A DNA stretch of 39,446 nt, from positions 1 to 39,446 of the forward strand of contig JAZNAG010000082.1 of NCBI GenBank assembly GCA_045586405.1, given 5' to 3'. The DNA is from SIG607 sp045586405 (GTDB lineage: Bacteria > Bacillota > Clostridia > Oscillospirales > Acutalibacteraceae). Position numbers and translations under genes: made by a program. Below are positions 24,354-32,265 of the stretch, in pieces. Position 1 is the first letter of the stretch, and each line of letters opens with the position of its first letter. The notes below the pieces were generated by a model. That model was not told the origin of the DNA, made no database searches, and was given only the letters and a program-made list of their open reading frames with translations.

Positions 24354-25351
24354 TGTCAAAACACGCTAATATTTCCATTTTTGTGCCACATCTTGGCTGT
24401 AATAATCGGTGTAGTTTTTGTAATCAAAATTCTATAACGGGCAAGGTGACTCTCCCCGATAAAGAAGAAATAGACACAGCTGTAAAAATAGCTAAAAACA
24501 GCCCTAAATACAGCAGGGCGGATACCGAAATAGCCTTTTTCGGCGGTAGCTTTACTGCTATTGACAGAGAGTATATGATCTATCTTTTGTCTTGTGCTGC
24601 CGCTTATGTTAAAGACGGTACTGTTAAAGGTATTCGCGTTTCTACAAGACCTGATGCTACTGACAGCGAAATACTTGAAATTTTGAAATCTTTCGGTGTT
24701 ACGGCTATTGAGCTTGGTGCACAGAGTACCGATGAAAATGTGCTTTTATTAAATAAAAGAGGGCACAGCAGAGAAGATATTTTTAATGCATCGGCACTTA
24801 TAAAAAAGTACGGCTTTTCTCTCGGTCTTCAGATGATGACAGGGCTTTACGGCTCAAACAATGAAACCGACAGAAAAACTGTTGAAGATTTTATAAAAAT
24901 CGCCCCCGATACAGTTAGAATTTATCCGACAATAGTGCTTAAAAAGACAGCGCTGTCACTACTTGTGGAAAAAGGTGAATATCAACCGCCCACACTTGAA
25001 GAGGCAACTCAAAGTTGTGCCGAATACTATAAAAGCTTTACTGATAACGGTATAAGCGTTATTCGACTGGGGCTTCATCATATTGATGTAAGCGATTTTG
25101 TTGCAGGTCCTTGGCATCCGGCGTTTAGTCAGCTTTGTATGTCAAAGTTATGCTTTGAAAATGTAAAAGAAGGTTTAAAAGACAAAACGGGTGATTATAC
25201 CCTTTATGTAAACCCTGCAGAGATTTCGACCTTTGTAGGACAAAAGAGAAGCAATTTAATTAAATTTAAAGATATGGGATTTAATGTACGGATATTAGGT
25301 GACCAAAATATAACAGGTCGCGGTTTCCGTATAGAAAGGGAAGTGAAATAG
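24353..25351 (+). CDS. Radical SAM protein, Elp3-like fold
   Basis: This 332-residue protein has a 4Fe-4S/SAM motif near the N-terminus (HLGCNNRCSFCNQNSITG, C-x3-C-x2-C), EIAFFGGSFTAIDREYM, IRVSTRPDATDSEIL and AIELGAQSTDENVLLLNKRGH. These resemble the radical SAM half of Elp3 and related oxidoreductases. No acetyltransferase domain is present, so it is not a full Elp3. The substrate is unknown. Position between rnc and smc recurs in Clostridia and suggests a tRNA or cofactor role, but that is weak inference. It is tightly coupled to both neighbours. Confidence 0.85.
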   Translation: MSKHANISIFVPHLGCNNRCSFCNQNSITGKVTLPDKEEIDTAVKIAKNSPKYSRADTEIAFFGGSFTAIDREYMIYLLSCAAAYVKDGTVKGIRVSTRPDATDSEILEILKSFGVTAIELGAQSTDENVLLLNKRGHSREDIFNASALIKKYGFSLGLQMMTGLYGSNNETDRKTVEDFIKIAPDTVRIYPTIVLKKTALSLLVEKGEYQPPTLEEATQSCAEYYKSFTDNGISVIRLGLHHIDVSDFVAGPWHPAFSQLCMSKLCFENVKEGLKDKTGDYTLYVNPAEISTFVGQKRSNLIKFKDMGFNVRILGDQNITGRGFRIEREVK

Positions 25352-25353
25352 AT

Positions 25354-28300
25354 ATGCTGCTTCGTTCAATAGTGGTGCAGGGCTTTAAGTCCTTTGCAGA
25401 CAAGACCGTACTGAAATTCGGTACCGGTATTACGGCTGTTGTAGGTCCTAACGGTAGCGGAAAGAGTAATATTTCCGATGCTGTCCGTTGGGTACTTGGT
25501 GAACAGTCTACTAAAAGTCTGCGTGGACAGTCTATGGAGGATGTTATATTCTCCGGTACCGCTTCGCGCCGTCCTCACGGCTTCTGCGAAGTAACACTTA
25601 ACATAGATAACTCTGACAGAACACTGAATTTTGATAATGACAGTGTTTCTATTACTCGTCGCTATTATCGTTCGCACGAGAGTGAGTATCTTATCAATAA
25701 TGTTGCCGTACGTCTTAAAGATGTTAACGAACTGTTTATGGATACCGGTCTTGGAAGAGACGGCTATTCTATGATAGGACAGGGTAAGATTGATACTATT
25801 ATAAGCTCTAAATCAGGCGAACGCCGTGATATTTTTGAAGAGGCTTCGGGTATTTCAAAATACCGTTACAGAAAAATAGAAGCCGAAAGAAAGCTTTTTG
25901 CCGCTGAAGAAAATCTGCTTCGTCTTAAAGATATTATGAACGAGCTTGAAAGTCGAGTAGGCCCCCTTGAACAGCAGAGCAAAAAGGCTGAAAAATTCTT
26001 AGAGCTTGCCGAAAGAAAGAAAAACCTTGAAATAGGTTTATGGCTGCATACCCTCAGCAATTCTAAGCAGGCGCTGAGAGAACAGGAAAATAAGATTTCC
26101 GTTGCCACTATGCAGTATAAGGAAATCGACGAAAAACTGCAGAGCTTTGATCAGGAAAACGAGAAGAATAATCGCGATTTTGCCCTTTTAACCACAGCTC
26201 TTGAAGAATGCAGAAACAATATTGCGGCAAGGCATGAGGATATTGCTACCTTAAACGGTGAGATATCGGTTGTTAACCGCGATATTGAACATAATAATGA
26301 AACTATAGAGCGCTTAATTGCTGAGCGTGAAGACCTTAAGAAGACCGATGAAACCGCCAGCAGTGAAATTGAAAACAAGAAACTTGCTGTAGCAGCTGCA
26401 CAGGAGGAAATTAAGGGCTTTGAGGAAAAGCTTTCTGCTCTTGAAAAAGAACTTGGCGATATGCTGAAAGAGAGCGAAAGCATTTCAAGAAATATTGAAG
26501 AGCTTGTTATACAGCTTAATGCCGTTTCAATAAAGAGCGGCGACTTAAGGGTTGCTATGATGACTGCAGAGAGCAGTATAACCGAAATAGAGGGCAGAAC
26601 AGCAAGTATTGATGAAACCGTAAAAGAAAAAGAAGTACATCTTAACTCTCTCAATTGTGAATTTGAGGAAAACGACGAATTCTTAAAGAAAACCGAAGAA
26701 GTTGTAACCGAGTGTACCAATGCCCTTGGCGGTTACGAGCTTAAATATAACACCCGCAAAGAAAAGGCCGAAATCTGTAAAGAAGAGTGCGAAAAGCTTC
26801 GTCTTGACAGAGAGGCAAAACTGCGCCGTGTTCAGATTTTAAGCGAACTTGAAAAGAACCTTGAGGGCTTCCATAATTCTGTTAAAGAGGTTATGAATGC
26901 TTCTAAAACAGGAACTCTCAGAGGTATTCACGGTCCTGTTTCTTCTATTATAAACGTTGATAAAGAATTTTCTGTTGCTATTGAAACTGCTCTTGGTGCT
27001 ACCATTCAGCAGGTGGTTTGTGACAGTGAAAACGATGCAAAACGCGCTATTGAAATGCTGAAATCTTCGGGCGGTGGCCGTGCTACATTTCTGCCTATTT
27101 CCTCTATCAAATCAAGAGAGTTTAAGGAAAACGGCTATGAAGAAATGTACGGCTATGTAGGTCTTGCTCCAGAGCTTATTAAATGCGACGAAAAATACAA
27201 AGAGATTATTAAATATCTTCTCGGTAATACCGTTGTATGCGAAGACCTTGACAGCGCTGTTGCTATTTCCAAAAAATTCGGTTACCGTTTCAAAACGGTT
27301 TCTCTTGACGGTCAGGTTGTAAATGCAGGTGGTTCCCTTACCGGTGGTTCTCTTATTAAAAATGCAGGTATTTTAAGCCGTGCAAGTGATATAAGACGTC
27401 TTCAGGATGAAAACGATAAACTTGCCGCCAAACTGAAAATTAAAGAAGACGAACTGGCTGCACTTTTAAGCGACCTTGCTAAAGCTGAGGACGATATTAC
27501 CGCCGCAAAGGCAACCCTTGCAACTGCAAATGAAGATAAAATAAGAGCGCTGGGTGAACTGAAAAGAATTGAAGATATAAGAAATTCTGTTAAGGAAACC
27601 CTTGATGAACTTAAAAATGAAAAATCTTCATCTGATGAGAAGATAGCCGCGCTTAAAGAAACGGCCGCTTCTTCTGCCAAGGAAATTGCTTTGCTTGACG
27701 GCGAAAAGCAGGAAATTCAGGCAAAAATTGATGCCCATAGCGGCGGCAGAGATTCTCTTGCTGATAAGCGCGAGGAAATCGGCAACGCTATGACAGAGGT
27801 TAAGATGGACATCCTGAACAAAAAGAAGGATGTTGAAAATCTGCTTATCAGTGCTGATGCTATTGCCGCTACTATTGGTGACAGAAGTAAGCGTATGGAA
27901 GCTATTACAGGCGAACTCAGTAGTATCGACCTGTTAAAAGCTGACCTCAACAAAAAGCTTGACGAAATAAAGCAGGTAATCGAGGAACACAAAAACAGTA
28001 TTGCTTCAAACGAATCTGAAATTGAGCGCCTTACCAAAGAGCGTGAAAACATTGAAAAGCTGGGCGTAGAAATTCGTTCAAGCGAGAAAGAGCGTACACT
28101 TGAACGAGAAAAAATCGGCGGTGAGCTTGCCCGTCTTACCGAGCGTAAAGAGGTTATGCTCAGAGAATACGATGCAGTTATCCGTCAGCTTTATGACGAA
28201 TACCAGCTTACCCGTACCGAAGCAGAAAATACAGGTATTACTGTTGAAAATCCTGCCGAAGCCAAGAAAGAACTTCATGAGGTTAAATCGGGTATCCGTT

Positions 28301-28935
28301 CTCTTGGTAACGTTAACGTTTCGGCTATTGAGGAATATAAAGAAGTATACGAAAGATACACCTTTATGTCTGAGCAGATAGATGATGTAGAGAAATCACG
28401 TACCGAGCTTAATAAGCTTATAAATCAGCTTACTGCGCAGATGAAGGAACTCTTTACCGCAGGCTTTGAAAAGATTAGCCAAAACTTTGCGGTTACCTTT
28501 ACCGAACTTTTCGGCGGCGGAAGTGCTTCACTTGCTCTCAGTGACCCCGAAAATGTACTTGAAAGCGGTATAGATATACTTGTTAAACTGCCGGGTAAAA
28601 ATGTACCCAGTCTTGACGGTCTGTCGGGTGGTGAAAAGGCGCTTATCGCTCTTGCAATTTACTTTGCGATAATGAGAGTTAACGCTCCGCCTTTCTGCTT
28701 CCTTGATGAAGTTGATACCGCACTTGACGAAATTAACGTTGAAAGGGTAGCTGAGTATATGCGTCGTCCTGACTTTACTACTCAGTTTATATGTGTTACC
28801 CACAGACGCGGTACAATGGAAGCGGCAGATATGCTTTACGGCGTTACCATGCAGGAAAAGGGCGTTACAAAGCTTCTTGAACTGAATGTTAACGAACTTG
28901 AAAAGAGACTATTACTTGAAAACGGTGATAAATAA
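25354..28935 (+). CDS. smc: Chromosome segregation protein SMC
   Basis: This 1193-residue condensin ATPase is full length. Walker A GPNGSGKSN lies at about 31-39, followed by the Q-loop region QGKIDTIISSKSGERR. Two long coiled coils (about 170-510 and 660-1020) flank a hinge (about 520-640, GIHGPVSSIINVDKEFSVAI to GGSLTGGSLIKN). The C-terminal head carries DGLSGGEKALIALAIYFA (signature, about 1090) and CFLDEVDTALDE (Walker B). It organises and segregates the nucleoid with ScpA/ScpB, which are not in the window. ftsY starts within its stop codon. Confidence 0.97.
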   Translation: MLLRSIVVQGFKSFADKTVLKFGTGITAVVGPNGSGKSNISDAVRWVLGEQSTKSLRGQSMEDVIFSGTASRRPHGFCEVTLNIDNSDRTLNFDNDSVSITRRYYRSHESEYLINNVAVRLKDVNELFMDTGLGRDGYSMIGQGKIDTIISSKSGERRDIFEEASGISKYRYRKIEAERKLFAAEENLLRLKDIMNELESRVGPLEQQSKKAEKFLELAERKKNLEIGLWLHTLSNSKQALREQENKISVATMQYKEIDEKLQSFDQENEKNNRDFALLTTALEECRNNIAARHEDIATLNGEISVVNRDIEHNNETIERLIAEREDLKKTDETASSEIENKKLAVAAAQEEIKGFEEKLSALEKELGDMLKESESISRNIEELVIQLNAVSIKSGDLRVAMMTAESSITEIEGRTASIDETVKEKEVHLNSLNCEFEENDEFLKKTEEVVTECTNALGGYELKYNTRKEKAEICKEECEKLRLDREAKLRRVQILSELEKNLEGFHNSVKEVMNASKTGTLRGIHGPVSSIINVDKEFSVAIETALGATIQQVVCDSENDAKRAIEMLKSSGGGRATFLPISSIKSREFKENGYEEMYGYVGLAPELIKCDEKYKEIIKYLLGNTVVCEDLDSAVAISKKFGYRFKTVSLDGQVVNAGGSLTGGSLIKNAGILSRASDIRRLQDENDKLAAKLKIKEDELAALLSDLAKAEDDITAAKATLATANEDKIRALGELKRIEDIRNSVKETLDELKNEKSSSDEKIAALKETAASSAKEIALLDGEKQEIQAKIDAHSGGRDSLADKREEIGNAMTEVKMDILNKKKDVENLLISADAIAATIGDRSKRMEAITGELSSIDLLKADLNKKLDEIKQVIEEHKNSIASNESEIERLTKERENIEKLGVEIRSSEKERTLEREKIGGELARLTERKEVMLREYDAVIRQLYDEYQLTRTEAENTGITVENPAEAKKELHEVKSGIRSLGNVNVSAIEEYKEVYERYTFMSEQIDDVEKSRTELNKLINQLTAQMKELFTAGFEKISQNFAVTFTELFGGGSASLALSDPENVLESGIDILVKLPGKNVPSLDGLSGGEKALIALAIYFAIMRVNAPPFCFLDEVDTALDEINVERVAEYMRRPDFTTQFICVTHRRGTMEAADMLYGVTMQEKGVTKLLELNVNELEKRLLLENGDK

Positions 28936-29849
28936 TGGGGTTTTTCAGTAAAATCAAAGATGGTCTTGCTAAGACAAGGTCACAGCTTGCAGAAAATATA
29001 AATTCCGTTATAAACAGCTTTACTAAAATTGACGAAGACCTTTTTGAAGAGCTTGAAGAAATACTTGTGCTTTCCGATATAGGCTGTGTTACTGCCAATG
29101 AGATTTGTGATGAGCTTAGAAGCAATATCAAAAAAACAGGTGAAAAAGAACCTGAAAACATTAAAAAAATGCTCAAAGAAATTATCACGGAAAAAATGCA
29201 GGGCGACTGTTCTTTAAAGCTTAATACCAAACCTTCACTTATTCTTGTAATCGGTGTTAACGGTGTTGGTAAAACCACTTCAATAGGAAAAATTGCGGCA
29301 AAGTTTAAGGCTGAAGGTAAAAATGTTGTACTTGGCGCTGCCGACACATTCAGAGCCGCCGCTATTGACCAACTTGCAGTTTGGGCAGAGCGTGCCGGTG
29401 TTTCCATTGTAAAGGGTAAAGAGGGAACAGATCCTGCATCAGTTGTTTATGACACAATAGCCCACGCAAAAGCAAAGTGTGCCGATGTTATTATCTGTGA
29501 TACCGCAGGCAGACTGCATAACAAGAAAAATCTTATGGACGAACTCAGTAAGATTTACAGAATAATAAACCGCGAACTGCCGGATTCCGATATAGAATCT
29601 TTGCTTGTGCTTGATGCCACAACAGGACAAAACGCTGTAAATCAGGCAAAAGAGTTTAAAAATGCCGCAGATATAACAGGTATAATTCTTACAAAACTTG
29701 ACGGTACAGCCCGGGGCGGTGTCGTACTTGCAATAAAGAATGAGCTTGATATACCCGTAAAATTTGTGGGTGTTGGCGAGGGTGTAGACGATCTTATGAA
29801 CTTTGATCCCGACGAATTTGCGGCAGGAATTATTGATGCTGAGGAATAA
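28935..29849 (+). CDS. ftsY: Signal recognition particle receptor FtsY
   Basis: This 304-residue GTPase receives SRP-ribosome complexes at the membrane. It has an N domain (DEDLFEELEEILVLSDIG) and a G domain with GVNGVGKTTSIGKIA (about 106-120), DTFRAAAIDQL, DTAGRLHNKKNLMDEL, TKLDGTARGG and FVGVGEGVDDL. The N-terminal part is short (FFSKIKDGLAKTRSQL), without the long acidic A domain of E. coli, as is usual in Firmicutes. ffh is not next to it here. The start overlaps the smc stop (TAATG). Confidence 0.97.
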   Translation: MGFFSKIKDGLAKTRSQLAENINSVINSFTKIDEDLFEELEEILVLSDIGCVTANEICDELRSNIKKTGEKEPENIKKMLKEIITEKMQGDCSLKLNTKPSLILVIGVNGVGKTTSIGKIAAKFKAEGKNVVLGAADTFRAAAIDQLAVWAERAGVSIVKGKEGTDPASVVYDTIAHAKAKCADVIICDTAGRLHNKKNLMDELSKIYRIINRELPDSDIESLLVLDATTGQNAVNQAKEFKNAADITGIILTKLDGTARGGVVLAIKNELDIPVKFVGVGEGVDDLMNFDPDEFAAGIIDAEE

Positions 29850-29851
29850 TT

Positions 29852-30445
29852 ATGAAGTTTTTTATAGCCACTAAAAACAAGGGCAAAAAAAGGGAACTTG
29901 AAAGAATACTCAAGCCTCTCGGTATTACCGTTATAAGCGAAGACGACCTTGAAACGCCTTTAAGTGATACTGAGGAAACAGGTACCACCTTTGAGGAAAA
30001 TGCTCTTATAAAAGCAAGAGCAGGTTGCCTTGCTTCAAAGCTTCCAACCGTTGCTGACGATTCGGGGCTTTGTGTAGACGCGCTTGGCGGTGAGCCAGGT
30101 ATATACACCGCAAGATATGCAGGTGAGCCTACCGATAACGCAAAGAACAATGCAAAGCTTCTTGCTAACTTAGAGGGCGTACCGAAAGATAAGCGCACAG
30201 CCCGTTTTGTAAGTGCTGTCGCCTGTGTTTTCCCCGATGGCAGAGAATTTACCGTCAGGGGCGAGGTTGAAGGTATAATAGGTGAAAGCCTTTGCGGTAC
30301 AAATGGTTTTGGATATGATCCCTTGTTTATAAGTGAACTGGGCTGTTTCGGCCAGATAAGTGATGAGGCTAAAGACAGCATTAGTCACAGAGGCAGAGCT
30401 CTTAAAGAACTTTATAAAAAACTGAAAGAGGAATATTTATGTTAA
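29852..30445 (+). CDS. rdgB: dITP/XTP pyrophosphatase
   Basis: This 197-residue house-cleaning enzyme hydrolyses non-canonical purine triphosphates (ITP, XTP). Motifs are FFIATKNKGKKRELERIL, TGTTFEENALIKARA, ADDSGLCVDALGGEPGIYTARYAG and GTNGFGYDPLFI, ending SHRGRALKEL. The length is normal. It starts 2 bases after ftsY and overlaps yhbY by 7 bases. Confidence 0.96.
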   Translation: MKFFIATKNKGKKRELERILKPLGITVISEDDLETPLSDTEETGTTFEENALIKARAGCLASKLPTVADDSGLCVDALGGEPGIYTARYAGEPTDNAKNNAKLLANLEGVPKDKRTARFVSAVACVFPDGREFTVRGEVEGIIGESLCGTNGFGYDPLFISELGCFGQISDEAKDSISHRGRALKELYKKLKEEYLC

Positions 30446-30738
30446 ACAGCAGACAGCGTGCCTTTCTTCGAGGAATGGCAAACGACTATGAAACTATAAT
30501 ACAGATAGGTAAGGGCGGTATTTCACCTGCTCTTATTAAAACTGTCAGTGAAGCTCTTTATGTCAGAGAACTTATAAAAATAAAGGTACACTCTACTGCT
30601 CCAAGCGATATAAAAAGTATTGCGGCAGATGTGGCAGAACAAGCAGAGGCTGAGATTGTTCATATCATAGGTTCTAAGATTATTTTATATAAACATAGCG
30701 ATAATAAGGATATAACCCCTATTAAGCTGGTAAAATAA
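30439..30738 (+). CDS. yhbY: YhbY-family CRM-domain RNA-binding protein
   Basis: This 99-residue single CRM-domain protein runs LNSRQRAFLRGMANDYETIIQIGKGGISPALI, then ELIKIKV, ending with IGSKIILYKHS. The family binds pre-50S ribosomal particles and helps ribosome assembly. AAAGAGG lies just before the ATG inside rdgB. nadD follows 1 base after the stop. Confidence 0.94.
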   Translation: MLNSRQRAFLRGMANDYETIIQIGKGGISPALIKTVSEALYVRELIKIKVHSTAPSDIKSIAADVAEQAEAEIVHIIGSKIILYKHSDNKDITPIKLVK

Positions 30739-30739
30739 T

Positions 30740-31330
30740 ATGGGAAATATTGCTGTTTTCGGCGGCACCTTCAATCCTATTCACAATGAGCATATACGAA
30801 TGATAAGGTGTATAAGCCGCCTTGATTTTATTGATAAAATACTTGTTATACCTACCCATATTCCGCCTCATAAAACGGCAGAATACCTTGCAAGTGACGA
30901 AGACAGATATAATATGTGTAAAATTGCAGCAGAGGGTATAAGTAAAACAGAGGTCAGTGATTTTGAAATAAAGCGACAGGGCAAAAGCTATACCTTTTAT
31001 ACCATAGAGGCTTTAAAAGAAATTTTTGCAAATGACGATTTTTTTGTGGTTTGCGGTGCAGATATGGCAATAACTCTTGATACCTGGCACAGATATGATG
31101 AGCTAAAAAAACTGTGTACCTTTTTGGTTATTGATCGTCCGGGTACAGATAAAAAAGAACTTCGTGATTATATCTTAAAGCTTAAAGAAAACGGTGCAAA
31201 AGTTTCTTTTATTGACTGTGATACAGAGAATGTATCTTCTTCAGGTCTTAGAAAAGGTATGGATAACTCGCTTGTTCCTGAATGTGTTGCCGATTATATA
31301 AGAGAAAAAGGTCTATATAAAAATGAATGA
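30740..31330 (+). CDS. nadD: Nicotinate-nucleotide adenylyltransferase
   Basis: This 196-residue enzyme makes deamido-NAD from nicotinate mononucleotide and ATP. It has the nucleotidyltransferase signature FGGTFNPIHNEHIRM with both HxxH-type histidines, the segment IPPHK, VVCGADMAITLDTW, and the C-terminal ENVSSSGLRKGM (the ISST-x-IR-type motif). The usual GTFDP reads GTFNP. The order yhbY-nadD-yqeK-rsfS is conserved in Firmicutes. Confidence 0.95.
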   Translation: MGNIAVFGGTFNPIHNEHIRMIRCISRLDFIDKILVIPTHIPPHKTAEYLASDEDRYNMCKIAAEGISKTEVSDFEIKRQGKSYTFYTIEALKEIFANDDFFVVCGADMAITLDTWHRYDELKKLCTFLVIDRPGTDKKELRDYILKLKENGAKVSFIDCDTENVSSSGLRKGMDNSLVPECVADYIREKGLYKNE

Positions 31331-31931
31331 AAAATTTAAAAAATATGTAGCTATAATCAGAGAAAAGCTCGACGATTACCGCTTTGAACACAGCCTTGCC
31401 GTAGCCGAAAAGGCAGAAGAACTAGCACAAAAGTTCGGCGCAGATAAAGAAAAAGCATATCTTGCAGGTCTTTTACACGATATAACAAAAAATTTCTCAA
31501 AAGACGAGCAGTTGCAATTTTTCGGTAGTTCTGCTATAATGCTTTCGAATGTTGAAAAGGCTTCTCCTAAGGTATGGCACGCCATAAGCGGCGCCGCATA
31601 TATTAAGAATGTTTTAAAAATAGAGGACAGCGAAATTATAAATGCCGTCCGTTATCATACAACGGGCAGGGAAGATATGAGTCTTCTTGAAAAGATAGTT
31701 TATATAGCCGATTTTACATCAAAGGACAGAAATTATCCGGATGTTGATATACTGAGAGAAAAGGTTAATGATAATCTTGATGACGGTATCGTATATGCGC
31801 TAAGGCACACGATTCATTCACTGTCCCAGAAAAATCAGGCTATTCATCCCGACACCTTGTCGGCATATAATCAATTATTATGCGAAGGAATGTTTTATGA
31901 AACCGATAGAAATATTAGAAACAGCGGTTAA
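31323..31931 (+). CDS. yqeK: HD-domain Ap4A hydrolase YqeK
   Basis: This 202-residue HD-domain phosphohydrolase has RFEHSLAVAEKAEELA, AYLAGLLHDITKNFS (HD pair), VWHAISGAAYIKNVL and AVRYHTTGREDMSLLEKIVYIADFT, as in YqeK. Relatives hydrolyse diadenosine tetraphosphate symmetrically to two ADP, removing an alarmone made by tRNA synthetases under stress. It overlaps nadD by 8 bases and rsfS by 35 bases. Confidence 0.93.
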   Translation: MNEKFKKYVAIIREKLDDYRFEHSLAVAEKAEELAQKFGADKEKAYLAGLLHDITKNFSKDEQLQFFGSSAIMLSNVEKASPKVWHAISGAAYIKNVLKIEDSEIINAVRYHTTGREDMSLLEKIVYIADFTSKDRNYPDVDILREKVNDNLDDGIVYALRHTIHSLSQKNQAIHPDTLSAYNQLLCEGMFYETDRNIRNSG

Positions 31932-32247
31932 AGCGCTTGACTCTAAAAAAGGTCAGGATATAAATGCAATAAGGGTTGAAGACCTTACTGTTATTGCCGA
32001 ATATTTTGTAATGGCAACCGCTTCTTCAAGTACACAGGTACGCGCTCTTGCCGAAGAGGTAGAGTATCAGCTGGACCTTAAAAATAATCCTGTTCATCAT
32101 ATTGAGGGCAGGGGGTCTAACTGGATATTACTTGACTACGGCAGTGTTATAGTTCATGTTTTCCATAGAGATGCCCGTGAATTTTACGGACTTGACAGAA
32201 CTTGGGCTGACGGCGAGCAGATAGATATAACTAAATTCCTGACATAA
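31897..32247 (+). CDS. rsfS: Ribosome silencing factor RsfS
   Basis: This 116-residue protein binds L14 and blocks joining of 50S and 30S subunits under nutrient limitation. Conserved parts are IRVEDLTVIAEYFVMATASSSTQVRALA, VHHIEGRGSNWILLDYGSVIVHVFH and FYGLDRTWADG. AAGGA lies 7 bases before ATG 31897, inside yqeK. leuS follows after 18 bases. Confidence 0.95.
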   Translation: MKPIEILETAVKALDSKKGQDINAIRVEDLTVIAEYFVMATASSSTQVRALAEEVEYQLDLKNNPVHHIEGRGSNWILLDYGSVIVHVFHRDAREFYGLDRTWADGEQIDITKFLT

Positions 32248-32265
32248 GAAAGAGGTAGAAAATTT

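Noticed and set aside
26151..26720. Long minus-strand open frame (189 codons) inside smc, and similar ones at 27402-28052
   Set aside because: Ser/Leu-rich composition typical of the antisense of coiled-coil coding sequence, no ribosome site, and it lies fully within smc.
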